DNA from: Panopea generosa
Taxonomy: Eukaryota; Mollusca; Bivalvia; Adapedonta; Hiatellidae
Assembly: GCA_029582155.1 (NCBI GenBank)
Contig: CM055897.1
Coordinates: 95,212,582 to 95,276,581 of the forward strand
Direction of reading: 5' to 3'
Length of the DNA stretch: 64,000 nt
Part shown: one piece after another, positions 43,970 to 56,785 of the stretch
How the letters are laid out: every line of letters begins with the position of its first letter
How positions within the stretch are numbered: the first letter of the stretch is position 1
Position numbers and translations under genes: made by a program
The notes under the pieces: model-generated
Databases searched by the model: none
The model's input: only the letters and a program-made list of their open reading frames with translations
Told to the model about the DNA's origin: nothing

Positions 43970-45195
43970 AACATTACTGAGTTATAAACTACAGGGTTTC
44001 GCACGTTACTGAGTAATAAACCAATGCGTTTCGCATGTTACTGATAAATAAACTACAGTGTTTTGCGTGTTACTGAGAAATAAACCACATGGTTTCACGC
44101 ATTACTGAGTAATAAATCACAGGGATTCATGCATAACTGAGTAATAAACCACAGGGTTTTGCGTGTTACTGAGTAATAAACCACAGCGTTTCGTGCGTTA
44201 CTGAGTAATAAACCACAGTGTTTCACGCTTTACTGAGTAATAAACTACAGGGATTCGTGCGTTACTGAGTAAACAAACCACAGGGTTTCGTGCATTACTG
44301 AGTTATAAACCACAGCCGTTCGGGCGTTACTGAGTAATAAACCACAGGGATTCACACATACTGATAAATAAAGAACAGTGTTTCACGCATTACTGACTAA
44401 TAAACCACAGCATTTTGCGTGTTACTGAGTAATAAAACACAGGGATTCGCGCATTACTGAGTAATAAACCACAGGGTTTCACGCATTACTGAGTTATAAA
44501 CCACAGCGTTTTGTGAATTACTGAGTAATAAATTACAGCATTTCGTGCGTTACTGAGTAATAAACCACAGGGATTTGTGCGTTACTGAGTAAAAAAACAC
44601 AGTGTTCCATGGGTTACTGAGTAATAAACCACAGTGTTTCGTGTGTTACTCAGTAATAAACCACAGGATTTCGCACGTAACTGAGTAATAAAACACAGTG
44701 TTTCACGCGTTACTGAGTAATAAACCACAGGGATTTGCGCGTTACTGAGTAAAAAAACACAGTGTTTCATGGGTTACTGAGTAATAAACCACAGTGTTTC
44801 GTGTGTTACTGAGTAATAAACCACAGGATTTCGCACGTAACTGAGTAATAAACCACAGTGTTTCGTGCATAACTGAGTAATTAATCACAGGGTTTCGCGC
44901 ATTACTGAGTAATAAACCACAGGGATTTGCGCCTTACGGAGTAAAAAAACACAACACAGCCATTCGCGCGTTACTGAGTAATAAACCACAGTGTTTCGTG
45001 CATTACTGAGTAATAAACTACAGGGTTTCGCGCGTTACTGAGTAATAAACCACAGGGATTTGCACATTACTGAGTAATAAGCCGCAGCATTTCGCTTGTT
45101 ACTGAATAATAAACCACAGTGTTTCACGCGTTACTGAGTAATAAACCACAGGGATTCATGCATTACTGAGTAATAAACCACAGGGTTTCGTGTGA
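43970..45195. repeat. 32-bp minisatellite, about 38 units
   Basis: Tandem units of 'gttactgagtaataaacc' plus 'acagggtttcgcgc' (for example 44165 and 44197). Variation is concentrated in the 'gggtttcgcgcg' part, while 'actgagtaataaacc' is nearly constant. Confidence 0.95.
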
Positions 45196-45976
45196 TACAT
45201 TTGTTAAGTGTGGTTGGCTTGTCACGTTTTATGGCGCCAGCAAACTTCATCGTCTGTTAACTGAAAATTGTCAAATAAAATCTAGATTATTTGGAATGTT
45301 GATAGAGCTTTAATTTCCTTTAATCGCCAACATAGCGACCTTGTCATATGTTATTAAAAATGGAATCACAAACCCAACCTTCTTTTGCAGACTAGTTTTG
45401 AAGGTAAGGTTGAATTGAGAATGTTGAGTTTGACGACAGTTTCACTCGTTACAGTACAGAGCGGTATGGCTATGAGACCCAGTTGTCATGGTGGAGGAAT
45501 ACATCTGATTGAATATGTGCAGTCGTCCTTTTGCAAATATCTAGCACACTGATTTAGTCAATAAAGTACTGCAACACATAAGAGAAACAGTATTTTTTCT
45601 AAAGTCACAAACATGTTTCCACAGAAGGTTTTATTCCTACTTGATAATTTGGTAAAGTTGAAAAGGTTGCACAAGTATTTAAAGATTTTGTTCCAATAGA
45701 AAGGTGTCTATGGACATCAATATTTAGATATTCCGAAACGGATTCTGTATATCCAATAACCAAAGTGCCTACGAATTTAACACTGTTGTTTTCACATTAC
45801 TAAGTTCTGGTGTTCTTGCGCTTGATGCCATCTTGCTTTTATGGTATTCACTCATTGTTTGCTGACTGGAAGCTCGTAAGTTGGAAGCGTAAAGCAAGTT
45901 AAGTTAATGGTTTCAGACAACATACAGTATTGTACTTAAAAGAGTTATTTTGTGGATTAATAATTAAAATAAACTC
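45196..45976. other. spacer and presumed 3' UTR of the TMEM86 gene
   Basis: No coding sequence was recognised. The first candidate AATAAA on the minus strand downstream of the TMEM86 stop is at 45630-45635. Confidence 0.4.
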
Positions 45977-46711
45977 TTATTTGTGAAAATGGGATGTACT
46001 CACAGCCCACCCGAACTGGGCACCATAGTAGGTCAACATGAATAAAAACTCACAGAATGGTATTGGCATTTCATGGTGATCCATGATAACAAGAAAGTCT
46101 GAGAAAATAAAAAGTGACGATCCGATACACGCCATAAGAACGGCGGTGTCTCCCGGGTTCTCCTCAAGTGCGGCGGCTGCTTTCCATCCAGTAGCAAACA
46201 GCGGCACGAAATACATAGCGATAAATATCTTGACAAAAACAGAGTCTATGCTTGTCTGTGTACAAAGGAAGATATTTAGAAAGAGTAGCATGTAGAGCCA
46301 CAAAGAGCTGCTATTTCCGCCTCTGTGGCGTCCGCCAACATTTATACCGACAAAATAAGCCAGGTGAGCAAAAATGAACACCACGGCGCCAGGAAACATC
46401 AGGTATGGTATCGCCACCAGAATGTCCCCAAACATTGAAATTACTAAGCCAATCAAAATACAGAAGCTGTACGGATCTTCAGGCAGGATAGTTTCTAGAT
46501 TTACGCTTTTTGTCTTTGTGGGGAACTGTGAGCGAGTGGTGATGACGTATCCGATCAGCGAAAGAATTGGTAATATCTTGAATATGATCCCGAGAAAAGA
46601 CGCTTGAGGATATGGCTGAACTAGGAAAAACACGGAGGTTACCACGAACGGCAATAAGCGTATTTTCTGACGACGGTCAAATACCGAGAGCGCCATCTTG
46701 ACTGCTTCCAT
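45977..46711 (-). CDS. TMEM86: TMEM86-family (YhhN) membrane protein, lysoplasmalogenase-like
   Basis: A 244-residue polytopic membrane protein, intact in one exon. The family (TMEM86A/B in vertebrates, YhhN in bacteria) includes lysoplasmalogenases, which cleave the vinyl-ether bond of lysoplasmalogens in ER-type membranes; that activity is established for family members and inferred here. About seven or eight hydrophobic segments are visible (roughly residues 19-31, 38-58, 81-101, 105-123, 136-150, 159-174, 191-211, 219-236). Family-typical motifs are GLVISMFGD (residues 88-96), VFIFAHLAYFVG (111-122), GSSLFIFSD (197-205) and LTYYGAQ (226-232). Length matches the roughly 225-240 residues usual for the family. 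The start at 46711 is the first in frame; Met6 (46696-46694) has a stronger context (AAGATGG). A possible acceptor (TTTTGTAG, ending near 46763) suggests an upstream 5' UTR exon. No frame damage was seen. It is unrelated to the lectins. Confidence 0.93.
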   Translation of the reverse strand: MEAVKMALSVFDRRQKIRLLPFVVTSVFFLVQPYPQASFLGIIFKILPILSLIGYVITTRSQFPTKTKSVNLETILPEDPYSFCILIGLVISMFGDILVAIPYLMFPGAVVFIFAHLAYFVGINVGGRHRGGNSSSLWLYMLLFLNIFLCTQTSIDSVFVKIFIAMYFVPLFATGWKAAAALEENPGDTAVLMACIGSSLFIFSDFLVIMDHHEMPIPFCEFLFMLTYYGAQFGWAVSTSHFHK

Positions 46712-48389
46712 TTTTCAAAGGTGTCTATGTACTTTACGCCGGTGAAACTCGTTCTTCTAAATCTACAAAACAATATATATAAGTATATTAACATTTAACT
46801 CCTTCAGACATATTGTAATATAACTCAAGAAACAAGTAAATACTCCAATGTGTTGACACAGTAAAGATCATATCAATGGTTTAGTATCCATACTGATCTA
46901 AAGTTTCAAACTGGAATATTTGGTGCTGGTTGCGACTCTACCAAACAGCGATTCAACAACGAACAGTGGAATACCTGTCAGAATTTGTTTTATTCATATT
47001 AACAAAGTTACGTCATTATACTAAATTACGCTCATGCATGTGTGGGCTATTTTTTACTTATATAATAATTATATAAAAAAAGATTGCGCATCAAAACATC
47101 TTGTCCTATTTTAGGCCTCCTTTATTCTCTTCAAGTTATAAGTGGTTAAACTGTTGAATAATTGGTGCATTTACTTTATTCGTACACTTAACAAGTAAAG
47201 TAAAAGGATACATATACGTTAAACATAGTTGTTGTTGTATGGTGTTTAGCGTCGCTTTCAACAATTTTTCAGTCATATCGCGTATCGCCAAAATGCTATC
47301 TATTTAAACATGCCAAAATAATATATTGAAAAGGTATTTCCTAACTTGGGCTTCGCGCCTAGGTTAGTCTAAAATATATTTCGCGCTTAAAATTGCAACA
47401 TATTTCGTTACACATTAAATGTGTCATGTGATTTCATTTTGATTTCAATTCGATCCGCTATACAGGTTTACACGAAGTAAACATTGTTTCATCTTAGGCA
47501 AAGCCCGAATAACAAAGTGAATGTCACCAAGCAGTATTTAAGTGTTGTCTATTTTTAGGGTTTCGTTTTGAGCTTAACACTCCAAATTAAATATCGATTT
47601 CGTCACGTTTTAGTGAAGTTGTTCTACCAATTCCTTTGAATTTAATTTATTATTGATTATGTGATACATTTTATCAATTTTGATAATTATTTGATTTTTA
47701 ATACATTTGAACGCGTTTTTCACTGGTATACTCCCTTTAAAGTGATCAACGAGCATTAAATTAAGAGTTGTGTATATAACGAAAAGAAATTCTTTAATTA
47801 TTCGTATACATTTTGCTAGCCAACTACATGTAGATGTAATGCCATATAGATCTATACCACTGTCTGATATTAAAGAAATAAATAAAGTAAAGTCGCCTCC
47901 AACAAGAATTGGCTCTTTTCTGAGTATCAGTTAAATTGCTCAGATATCTGTATGAGACGTCAATATTTGTTGCTTTGATATCGATTCGTGTATGGGACAT
48001 CAATATTTGTTCAGCCCGGATACAGGGGAGAACAAATCAGATTCACAGTTGTTGGCACTGTTGCAATTCACATTTGCGTTTCAACATAAAGGATGCTTAG
48101 GGCGAAAACACATATATCATATTTATTTTTATTTATGAATAGCATCTCTATATAATTCCTTAATATCATGTCTTATTACTTTCAAACTAATATGTAAAAA
48201 AAAATAGTCAGAAAAATGCTCAAAGAATGTGTCTTCTTTTATTGTCAAGAATTGTTCATGGTGGGACCATCTAAGTACTCAAGTACTCTCTCAGTACTAA
48301 ACAAGGACTTGTTAATGGGGATAAATGCCATTATCAACACATTTTGGGTTATATATGGCATTTCCAGTTGTAGTGATGCGGAAGGCCTC
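46712..48389. other. intergenic, AT-rich, no gene seen
   Basis: Presumed upstream region of the TMEM86 gene. 47229-47285 ('ggtgtttagcgtcgctttca' with 'cagtcatatcgcg') resembles a short dispersed repeat also hinted at near 10568. Nothing else could be supported. Confidence 0.45.
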
Positions 48390-48520
48390 AGAATTAATCA
48401 GAATAGAACCACCGCCACTCCGCAAGTAACTGGCAAACAGAGCTAGGCTCGAACCCATAACCTCAACGATGAAAGATAATTGGTCGCCAGATAACAACGT
48501 CTTAGATTACTACGACATAG
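48390..48520 (-). mobile_element. tRNA-derived SINE remnant
   Basis: On the minus strand a B box ('gggttcgagcctagctc', about 48440-48456) and a degenerate A-box region near 48490-48515 are visible. The left end (48401-48436) is shared with 1894-1930. Confidence 0.55.
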
Positions 48521-48799
48521 AGGACCTACGAAGAATTTTAAACAAATTTTAAACAGAACTTTGAAATTAAATATATATATCTATTGAATACTTTTTATTT
48601 TACTGGACACACTCAATGTGTTTGGTATGCAAGGAAAACAATTAGTCATGGCTCAAGTATTGAGGTTCGGAAAGAAAATTCCGTTCTTTGGTACTGTTTA
48701 GCAGTTATTCGACAGAGCCTCATTTCCGTAAAGACAGTTATTTCGAGAGAAGGAATATTGCATCGGAACCTTAAACCAATTAAAGATTTTTATAATTGC

Positions 48800-48828
48800 T
48801 GTTGTTGTTGTTGTTGTTGTTGTTGTAT
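48800..48828. repeat. (TTG)n microsatellite
   Basis: Short run of TTG trinucleotides ending 'gttgttgtata'. Confidence 0.9.
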
Positions 48829-48844
48829 ACAAAACAAACAAAAA

Positions 48845-49165
48845 AATTAAAAAATGGGCAGGGATGGGGATGGTTGGGGTGGGGGTTGGGGTGGGGGGTG
48901 GGGGTTGGGGTGGGGGGAGGGAGTTTCTTTGGGTCGGTTACAAAGTTGAAATGGGGCAGTGTATTTGATTTAATACAAAACAAAAAATAAACAATACAAA
49001 TTTTAAAAAATGGGCGGGGATGGATGGTAGGTATGGGTGAGGGTCTTTGGGTCAGTTACAAAGTTGAAATTGGGCAGAATTTTTTATTTAATACAAAACA
49101 AATTTAAAAAAAAAAGAAAAAAAAATGGGCAAAAGGGTGGGGGTCGAGGTTGGGCTCGGGCAGGA
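48845..49165. repeat. G-rich imperfect tandem repeat
   Basis: About three diverged units combine 'acaaaa...ttaaaaaatgggc(a/g)gggatgg', a very G-rich stretch (gggg tracts around 48865-48925) and 'ggtc(g/a)gttacaaagttgaaat(g/t)gggcag'. The first unit has many G runs of four to six with short spacers and could form G-quadruplexes on the plus strand. Confidence 0.8.
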
Positions 49166-49282
49166 AAGTCCATTAAATAGGTCAAGGTCAGTGATGTAAA
49201 TATTTTTTTAGCTGATGGTGATCGGCTTACAGAATTAATAGTATTACTGAAAAATAAAATTGATTTAAAAAAAATTCAAGCC

Positions 49283-49800
49283 AGAGCTAAACAAAAAACT
49301 TTAACCTAAGGTTTTAAAGCCCGAGGTATAGAAATTATATGTAAGTTAGCTATATACATTGTTTCTACAACATAATATAAATGTTTTTATGAAGTTTAGT
49401 CACCAAAACATGAGTAGTTTGTTCAGAAACAGAAAAAATGCTGAGCTAAACATAAAACTTTAACCAAACCCGAGCTAAACAAAAAACTTTAACCAAAGGT
49501 TTTAGAGTTCAAAGTATGTAAATTTAGGTAAGTTAGCTAAATATGAATGTGTTTATGAAGTTTAGTCACCCTAACATGATTTGTTTGTTCAGAAACAGAG
49601 AAAAGGCTGAGTAAACTTAAAACTTTAACCAGCGGAAGACGACAACGACGACGACGACGCCAGGGTCATGACAATAGCTCTTCGTTTTTTTTCTTCAAAA
49701 AGACGAGCTAAAAACGTTTAATAGACGAACGACAGACGGCGGACATCGGACGACGGACAATTTACCATGACATAAGCCCTGCAGGCCTTTGGCCAATAGA
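49283..49800. repeat. dispersed-repeat-like element with internal duplication
   Basis: Two diverged copies of a roughly 160-190-bp unit ('gagctaaacaaaaaacttta...tttagtcacc...ttgttcagaaacag') at about 49283-49465 and 49470-49625. They are followed by a (GAC)n-rich segment and 'agctcttcg-T8-cttcaaaaagacgagct', which forms a short hairpin. The arrangement looks like a repeat family common in bivalve DNA; that recollection is inference. Neither terminal repeats nor a target duplication were found. Confidence 0.5.
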
Positions 49801-50636
49801 GCTAACAAATTAACGTTTCATATGCTCCACGTTTCATATTCTCCATCGAAAGTTTCCTGATTAATATCAAGTATATGAAGTGTTTCGTTGAAGTACTTCT
49901 GATTCAGATGACATAACTGGTCATATAATATAATGATTATAAACAGTAACCTTTATCAAACTCCATCAAACAAGACACAAAACAGTTCAAAATTTATTTC
50001 TTTTTTTTCTCCTTAATTTAATTTGTAAGACGCTTACATTAATAATTATCTATATATCAGGAATCTTAAATGCAAAACACAGTCACAACCTGAAACTATG
50101 AACGAAAAAAATCAATTTTGCTCTGCCAGGGGCAACATCCGTTATTACAAACTGCGTGTTAGAATTCTTATTGCAGGCAATTGCAATAGAACTCATACAC
50201 TGTATGCCATATCTGTGTTCGTCTACTCTGGAACTACGGTGTTCATCATGTATTATTCAGATCCAGACTGGCCCTGCAGTTTTGTATGGCGAATTTATAC
50301 AATGGTATTTGATGCATGATATAGATGTATCTAGCTCTGCTCGCCAGGGAAAAAACAAACCATTACTGGCAGAACCAATTAATACTTTTTATTAATACAG
50401 ATTAGTATGCAGATATTCAGGATATATAATACAAGAAGCCTTATATAGTAAGTTATTGCCTATATGTAGGTAGTAGATTAGTATGTGTATGTTTGATGAA
50501 AATTGTAATGAATTTCCTTTTTTCCAGTTTTATTTAAGCCGTTGTACAACTACATTAATGACAAAAATATACTTTTGGGAACATAATATCATTATATTAC
50601 GTATAACTTTCCAAATCCATGACTAAATCAACCGGA
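49801..50636. other. AT-rich non-coding stretch
   Basis: No exon or repeat with identifiable boundaries. Overlapping frames of 70-80 codons at 50098-50395 have no recognisable domain. Confidence 0.45.
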
Positions 50637-51229
<593 letters not shown>

Positions 51230-54200
51230 AAAGTGCATCAGCTGCTTTAAACATCCGATCATACAGGCATCGTGCATCAGCTCCAGTTAACACCCGATCC
51301 TGCAGTCATCGTGCATCCGCGGCAGTAAACACCCGATCCATCAGTCATCGTGCACTAGCTGCAGTAAACACCCGATCATACAGGCATTGTTCATCAGCAG
51401 CAGTAAACACCCGATCCTACAGGCATTGTGCATCAGCAGCAATAAACATCCAATCCTACAGGCATCGTGCATCAGCTGCAGTAAACACCCGATCCTACAG
51501 GCATCGTGCATCAGCTGCAGTAAACACCCGATCCTACAGGCATCGTGCATTAGCAGCAGTACACACCCGATCCTAGAGGCATCGTGCATCAGCTGCAGTA
51601 AACACCCGATCCTACAGGCATCGTACATCAGCGTAAACACCCGATCCTTCAGGCATTGTGCATTAGCTGCAGTAAACACCCGATCCTTCAGGCATCGTAC
51701 ATCAACAGCAGTAAACACCCGATCCTTCAGGTATCGTGCATCAGCTGCAGTAAACACCAGATCTTACAGGCATCGTGCAAAGGCTGCAGTTAACACCAAA
51801 TCTTACAGGCAGTGTGTACCAGCTGCAGTAAATACCCGATCCTACAGGCATCGTACATCAGCTGCAGTAAACCCAATTCAGCAGGCATCGTACATCAGCT
51901 GCAGTAAACATCCGGTCCTACAGGCATCGTACATCAGCTGCAGTTAACACCCAATCCAGCAGGCATCGTACATCAGCTGCAGTAAACATCCGATCATACA
52001 GGCATCGTGCATCAGCTGCAGTAAACACACGATCCTACAGAGATCGTACATCAGCTGCAGTAAAAACCCAATCCTATAAGCGTCGTTCATCAGCTGCAGT
52101 AAACACCCGATCTTACAGGCATCGTGCAACAGCTGCAGTAAACACACGATTCTACAGGCATCGTACATCAGCTGCAGTAAACACACGATCATACAGGCAT
52201 CGTGCATCATCTGCAGTAAACATCCGGTCCTACAGGCATCGTGCATCAGCTGCAGTAAACACCCAATCCTTCAGACGTCGTTAATCAGCTGCAGTAAACA
52301 CCTGATCCTACAGGCGTCGTACATCAGCTGCAGTAAACACCCGACCCAGCATGCATCGTGTATCAGCTGCAGTAAACACCTGATCCTATAGGCATTGTTC
52401 ATCCACTGCAGTAAACACCCAATCCAGCAGGCATCGTGCATCAGCTGCTGTAAACACCCGATCTTACAGGAATTGGGCATGGCCTGCAGTAAACACCCGA
52501 TCCAGCAGCCATTGTACATCAGCTGCAGTAAAACCCCGATCCTACAGGCATCGTACATCAGATGCAGTAAACATCCGATCCTGCAGGCACCGTACATCAG
52601 CTGCTACAAACACCCAATCCTGCAGGCATCGTACATCAGCTGCAGTAAAAACCCGATCCTATAGGATTCGTACATCAGCTGCAGTAAAGACCCGATCCTA
52701 CAGGTATCTTACATTAGCTGCAGTAAAGACCCGGTCTTACAGGCATCGCACATCAGCTACATTAAACAGCCGATCCTGCAGGCATCGAACATTCGCTGCA
52801 GTAAACGCCCGATCCTGCAGGCATCTTACATCAGCTGCAGTAAAAACCCGATCCTACAGGCATCGTACATCATGTGCAGTAAACACACGATCCAACAGGC
52901 ATCGTCCATCAGCTGTAGTAAACACCCGATCCTGCAGGCATCGTACATCAGTTGCAGTAAACACCTGATCATGCAGGCATCGTGCATCAGCTGCAGTAAA
53001 CATCCGATCCTACAGGCATCGTGCATCAGCTGCAGTTAACATCCAATCCTACAGGCATCGTACATCAGCTGCAGTAAACACCCGATCCTACAGGCATCTT
53101 GCATCAGCAGCAATTAACACCCGATCCTACAGACATCGTACATCAGCTGCAGTAAACACCCGGTCCTACAGGCATCGTACATCAGCTGCAGTAGACACCC
53201 GGTCCTACAGGCATCGTTAATCAGCTGCAGTAGACACCCGATCCTACAGGCATCGTACATCAGCTTAGTAAACATCCGATCCTAAAGACATCGTACATCA
53301 GCTGCAATAAACACCCTATCCTACAGACATCGTGCATCAGCTGCAGTAAACACACGATCCTACAGGCATCGTGCATCAGCTGCAGTAAACACCCGATCCT
53401 GCAGGCATCGTGCATCAACGGCAGTAAACACCCGATTCTCCAGTCATCGTGCATCAGCTGCAATAAACATCCGATCCTACAGGCATCGTGCATCAGCTGC
53501 AGTAAACACCCGATCCTACAGGCATCGTGCATCAGCTGCAGTAAACACCCGATCCTACAGACATCGTACATCAGCTGCAGTATACACCCTTTCCTACAGG
53601 CATCGTACATCAGCTGCAGTAAACACCCGATCCTACAGGCATCGTACATCAGCTGCAGTAAACATCCGATCATACAGGCATCGTGCATCAGCTGCAGTAA
53701 ACACCCGATCCTGCAATCAACGTGCATCCGCGGCAGTAAACACCCGATCCTGCAGTCATCGTGCATCAGCTTCAGTAAACATCTGATCATACAGGCATCG
53801 TGCATCAGCTGCAGTAAACACCCGATCCTGCAGTCATCGTGCATCAGCTGCAGTAAACATCCGATCATACATACATCGTGCATCAGCTGCAGTAAACATC
53901 CGATCATACAGGCATCGTGCATCAGCTGCAGTAAACACCCGATCCTGCAGTCATCGTGCATCATTTGCAGTAAACACCCGATCCTACAAACAAAGTGCAT
54001 CAGCGGCTTTAAACATCCGATCATACAGGCATCGTGCATCAGCTGCAGTAAACACCCGATCCTGCAGTCATCGTGCATCCGCGGCAGTAAACACCCGATC
54101 CTGCAGTCATCGTGTACCAGCTGCAGTAAACACCGGATCATACAGGCATTGTGCATCAGCTGCAGTAAACACCGATCCTACAGGCATTGTGCATCAGCAG

Positions 54201-55975
54201 CAATAAACATCCAATCATACAGGCATCGTTCATTAGCTGCAGTAAACACCCAATCTTACAGGCTTCATGCATCAGCTGCAGACAACACCCGATCATACAG
54301 GCATCGTGCATTAGCAGCAGTAAACACCCGGTTCTACATGTATCGTGCATCAGCTGCAATAACCACCCAATCCTACAGGCATCGTACATCAGCGTAAACA
54401 CCCGATCGTTCAGGCATTGTGCATCAGCTGCAGTAAACACCCGATCCTTCAGGCATCGTACATCAGCTGCAGTAAACACCCGATCCTACAGGCATCGTGC
54501 ATCAGCTGAAGTAAACACCCGATCCTACAGGCATTGTGCAAAGGCTGCAGTTAACACCCGATCTTACAGGCATTGTGTTTCAGCTGCAATAAACACCCGA
54601 CCCTACACGCATCGTACATCAGCTGCAGTAAACACCCAATCCAGCAGGCATCGTAAATCAGCTGCAGTGAACATCCAGTCCTACAGGCATCGTGCATTAG
54701 CTGCATTACACACCCGATCCTACAGGCATCGTACATCAGCTGCAGTTAACACCCAATCCAGCAGGCATCGTGCAAAGGCTGCAGTAAACATCCGATCATA
54801 CAGGCATCGTGCGTCAGCTACAGTAAACACACGATCTTACAGACATCGTACATCAGCTGCAGTAAAAACCCAATCCTACAGGCGTCGTTCATCAGCTGCA
54901 GTAAACACCCGATCTTACAGGCATCGTGCAACAGCTGCAGTAAACACACGATTCTACAGGCATCGCACATCAGCTGCAGTAAACACACGATCCGACAGGC
55001 ATCGTGCATCAGCTGCAGTAAACATCCGGTCCTACAGGCATCGTGCATCAGCTGCAGTAAACACCCAATCCTACAGGCGTCGTTAATCAGCTGCAGTAAA
55101 CACCCGATCCTGCAGGCATCGTACATCAGCTGCAGTAAACACCCGATCCAGCATGTATCGTGTATCAGCTGCAGTAAACACCCGATCCTGTAGGCATCTT
55201 GCATCAGCTGCAGTAAACACCCAATCCAGTAGGCATCGTGCATCAGCTGCAGTAAACACCCGATCCAGCTTGCATCGTGTATCAGCTGCAGTAAACACCT
55301 GATCCTACAGGCATTGTGCATCAGCTGCAGTAAACACCCGATCCTACAGGCATCGTACATCAGCTGCAGTAAACAACCGATCCTACAGGCATCGTACATC
55401 AGCTGCAGTATACACCTGATCCTACAGTCATCGTACAACAGCTGCAGTGAACACCCGATCATACAGGCATCGTACATTAGCTGCAGTAAAAACCCGATCA
55501 TACAGGCATCGTGCATCACCTGCAGTAAAAACCCGATCCTACAGGCATCGTGCATCAGCTGCAGGCAACACCCGATCATACAGGCATCGTGCATCAGCGG
55601 CAGTAAACACCCGATCCTACAGGCATCGTGCATCAGCTGCAGACAACACCCGATCATACAGGCATCGTGCATCAGCTGCAGTAAAAAACTGATCCTACAG
55701 GCATCGTGCATCAGCTGCAGACAACACCCGATCATACAGGCATCGTGCATCAGCTGCAGGCAACACCCGATCATACAGGCATCGTGCATCAGCGGCAGTA
55801 AACACCCGATCATACAGGCATCGTGCATCAGCTGCAGTAAACACCCGATCATACAGGCATCGTACATCAGCTGCAGTAAACACCGATCATACAGGCATCG
55901 TGCATCAGCTTCAGTAAACACCCAATCCAGCAAGCATCTAGCATCAGCTGCAGTAAATACCCGATCCTACAGACA
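51230..55975. repeat. 4.7-kb array of 39-bp units (about 120 copies)
   Basis: Head-to-tail units of 'gcatcgtgcatcagctgcag' plus 'taaacacccgatcctacag' (for example 51501 and 51540). Variation is mostly at c/t in 'catcgt(g/a)cat', 'gatc(c/a)ta' and the 'cagctgcag' core. Because the unit is 39 bp (13 codons), five of the six frames can stay open for long runs, up to about 370 codons. These give 13-residue repeats such as MHDACRIGCLLQL or HRASAAVNTRSYR. Stops and frame changes interrupt them irregularly and no start, splice or domain feature supports translation. A higher-order duplication is visible (about 51.4-52.5 kb versus 54.15-55.3 kb). Confidence 0.95.
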
Positions 55976-56369
55976 CTCTACAGCACAGCTAGAGGCCCCA
56001 ACAACTTTAACAACCTATTCTGCATTTTGGCATACTTACTGTTAGTTCTTTTGTTTAGAAAATCAAATATAATCTGAAATTTTAAACTGTTTTCCTTCGC
56101 ACGAAAGATTGTAAGACTATAATTTATTTTTGAAAAGTATGCAAATTTCGGTAGGAAACCAAATGGATTAACCTGACGCATGCGCGCACACCCGAACCGG
56201 GATTGAAACGTTTCTTTTTTTTTTCGGTATAGCCTATATTTAGGTTCATTACGGAAAACTCAACGCAACCGAAAAAGTACATATAATATTTCATTGCCGT
56301 AAGTGTAATATCCTTCCTTTCAATGATTTATTTAATCCGGTTCTGTGTGGGAGTGTGTGTGTGTGTATA
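55976..56369. other. non-coding spacer
   Basis: No gene was seen. A short (GT)n run lies at about 56351-56366, just before the telomere-like block. Confidence 0.45.
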
Positions 56370-56395
56370 TAACCCTAACCCTAACCCTAACCCTA
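56370..56395. repeat. interstitial telomere-like (TAACCC)4
   Basis: Four perfect TAACCC hexamers plus TA, i.e. the complement of TTAGGG, the usual metazoan and molluscan telomere repeat. It lies between a (GT)n run and a (TA)n run. Confidence 0.95.
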
Positions 56396-56785
56396 CCATA
56401 TATATATACTAATAAACTTGTGTAAAATTAATGATACGTGCAATTACCACTCGGCTATCAAATTCCCATGCACATTTAGATACAATGGGTGCATTCGAAT
56501 GTACACATACTTTAAAAGCCAACCTTGTCTGCTCACATTGTTTGTTCAGATAACTGCATAAACTAATCGTAAAGATATCTCCAGTGATATAAAATGACAC
56601 GAATGTGGGTTGCATGTATGATCTACCAGTATGATAACAGTATGGGGTGTGTTTACTATCCATCACATGGTGTGTATACATAAATGATAAGCGGTCGTAT
56701 ATGGTTACATGAATGAACTGGGCATAGCTGTACATGTAGTTTATCAATCATTTAGTGTATAAGAATTATACGTCACTTTGTCACT
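56396..56785. other. non-coding spacer
   Basis: No gene was recognised. A 112-codon minus-strand frame (56747-56409) begins without ATG and has no recognisable domain. Confidence 0.45.

Noticed and set aside
43970-45195. CRISPR-like direct repeats
   Set aside because: Units are contiguous with no unique spacers, in a eukaryotic context; this is a minisatellite.
51341-56045. Long open frames (up to about 370 codons) on both strands, repeating 13 residues
   Set aside because: They follow directly from a 39-bp unit divisible by three; several frames are open at once, broken irregularly, with no start context, introns or domains.
56370-56395. Chromosome end
   Set aside because: Only four hexamers, with at least 7.6 kb of non-telomeric sequence on either side.
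56409-56747. 112-codon minus-strand frame
   Set aside because: Starts without ATG and shows no recognisable domain or splice context.
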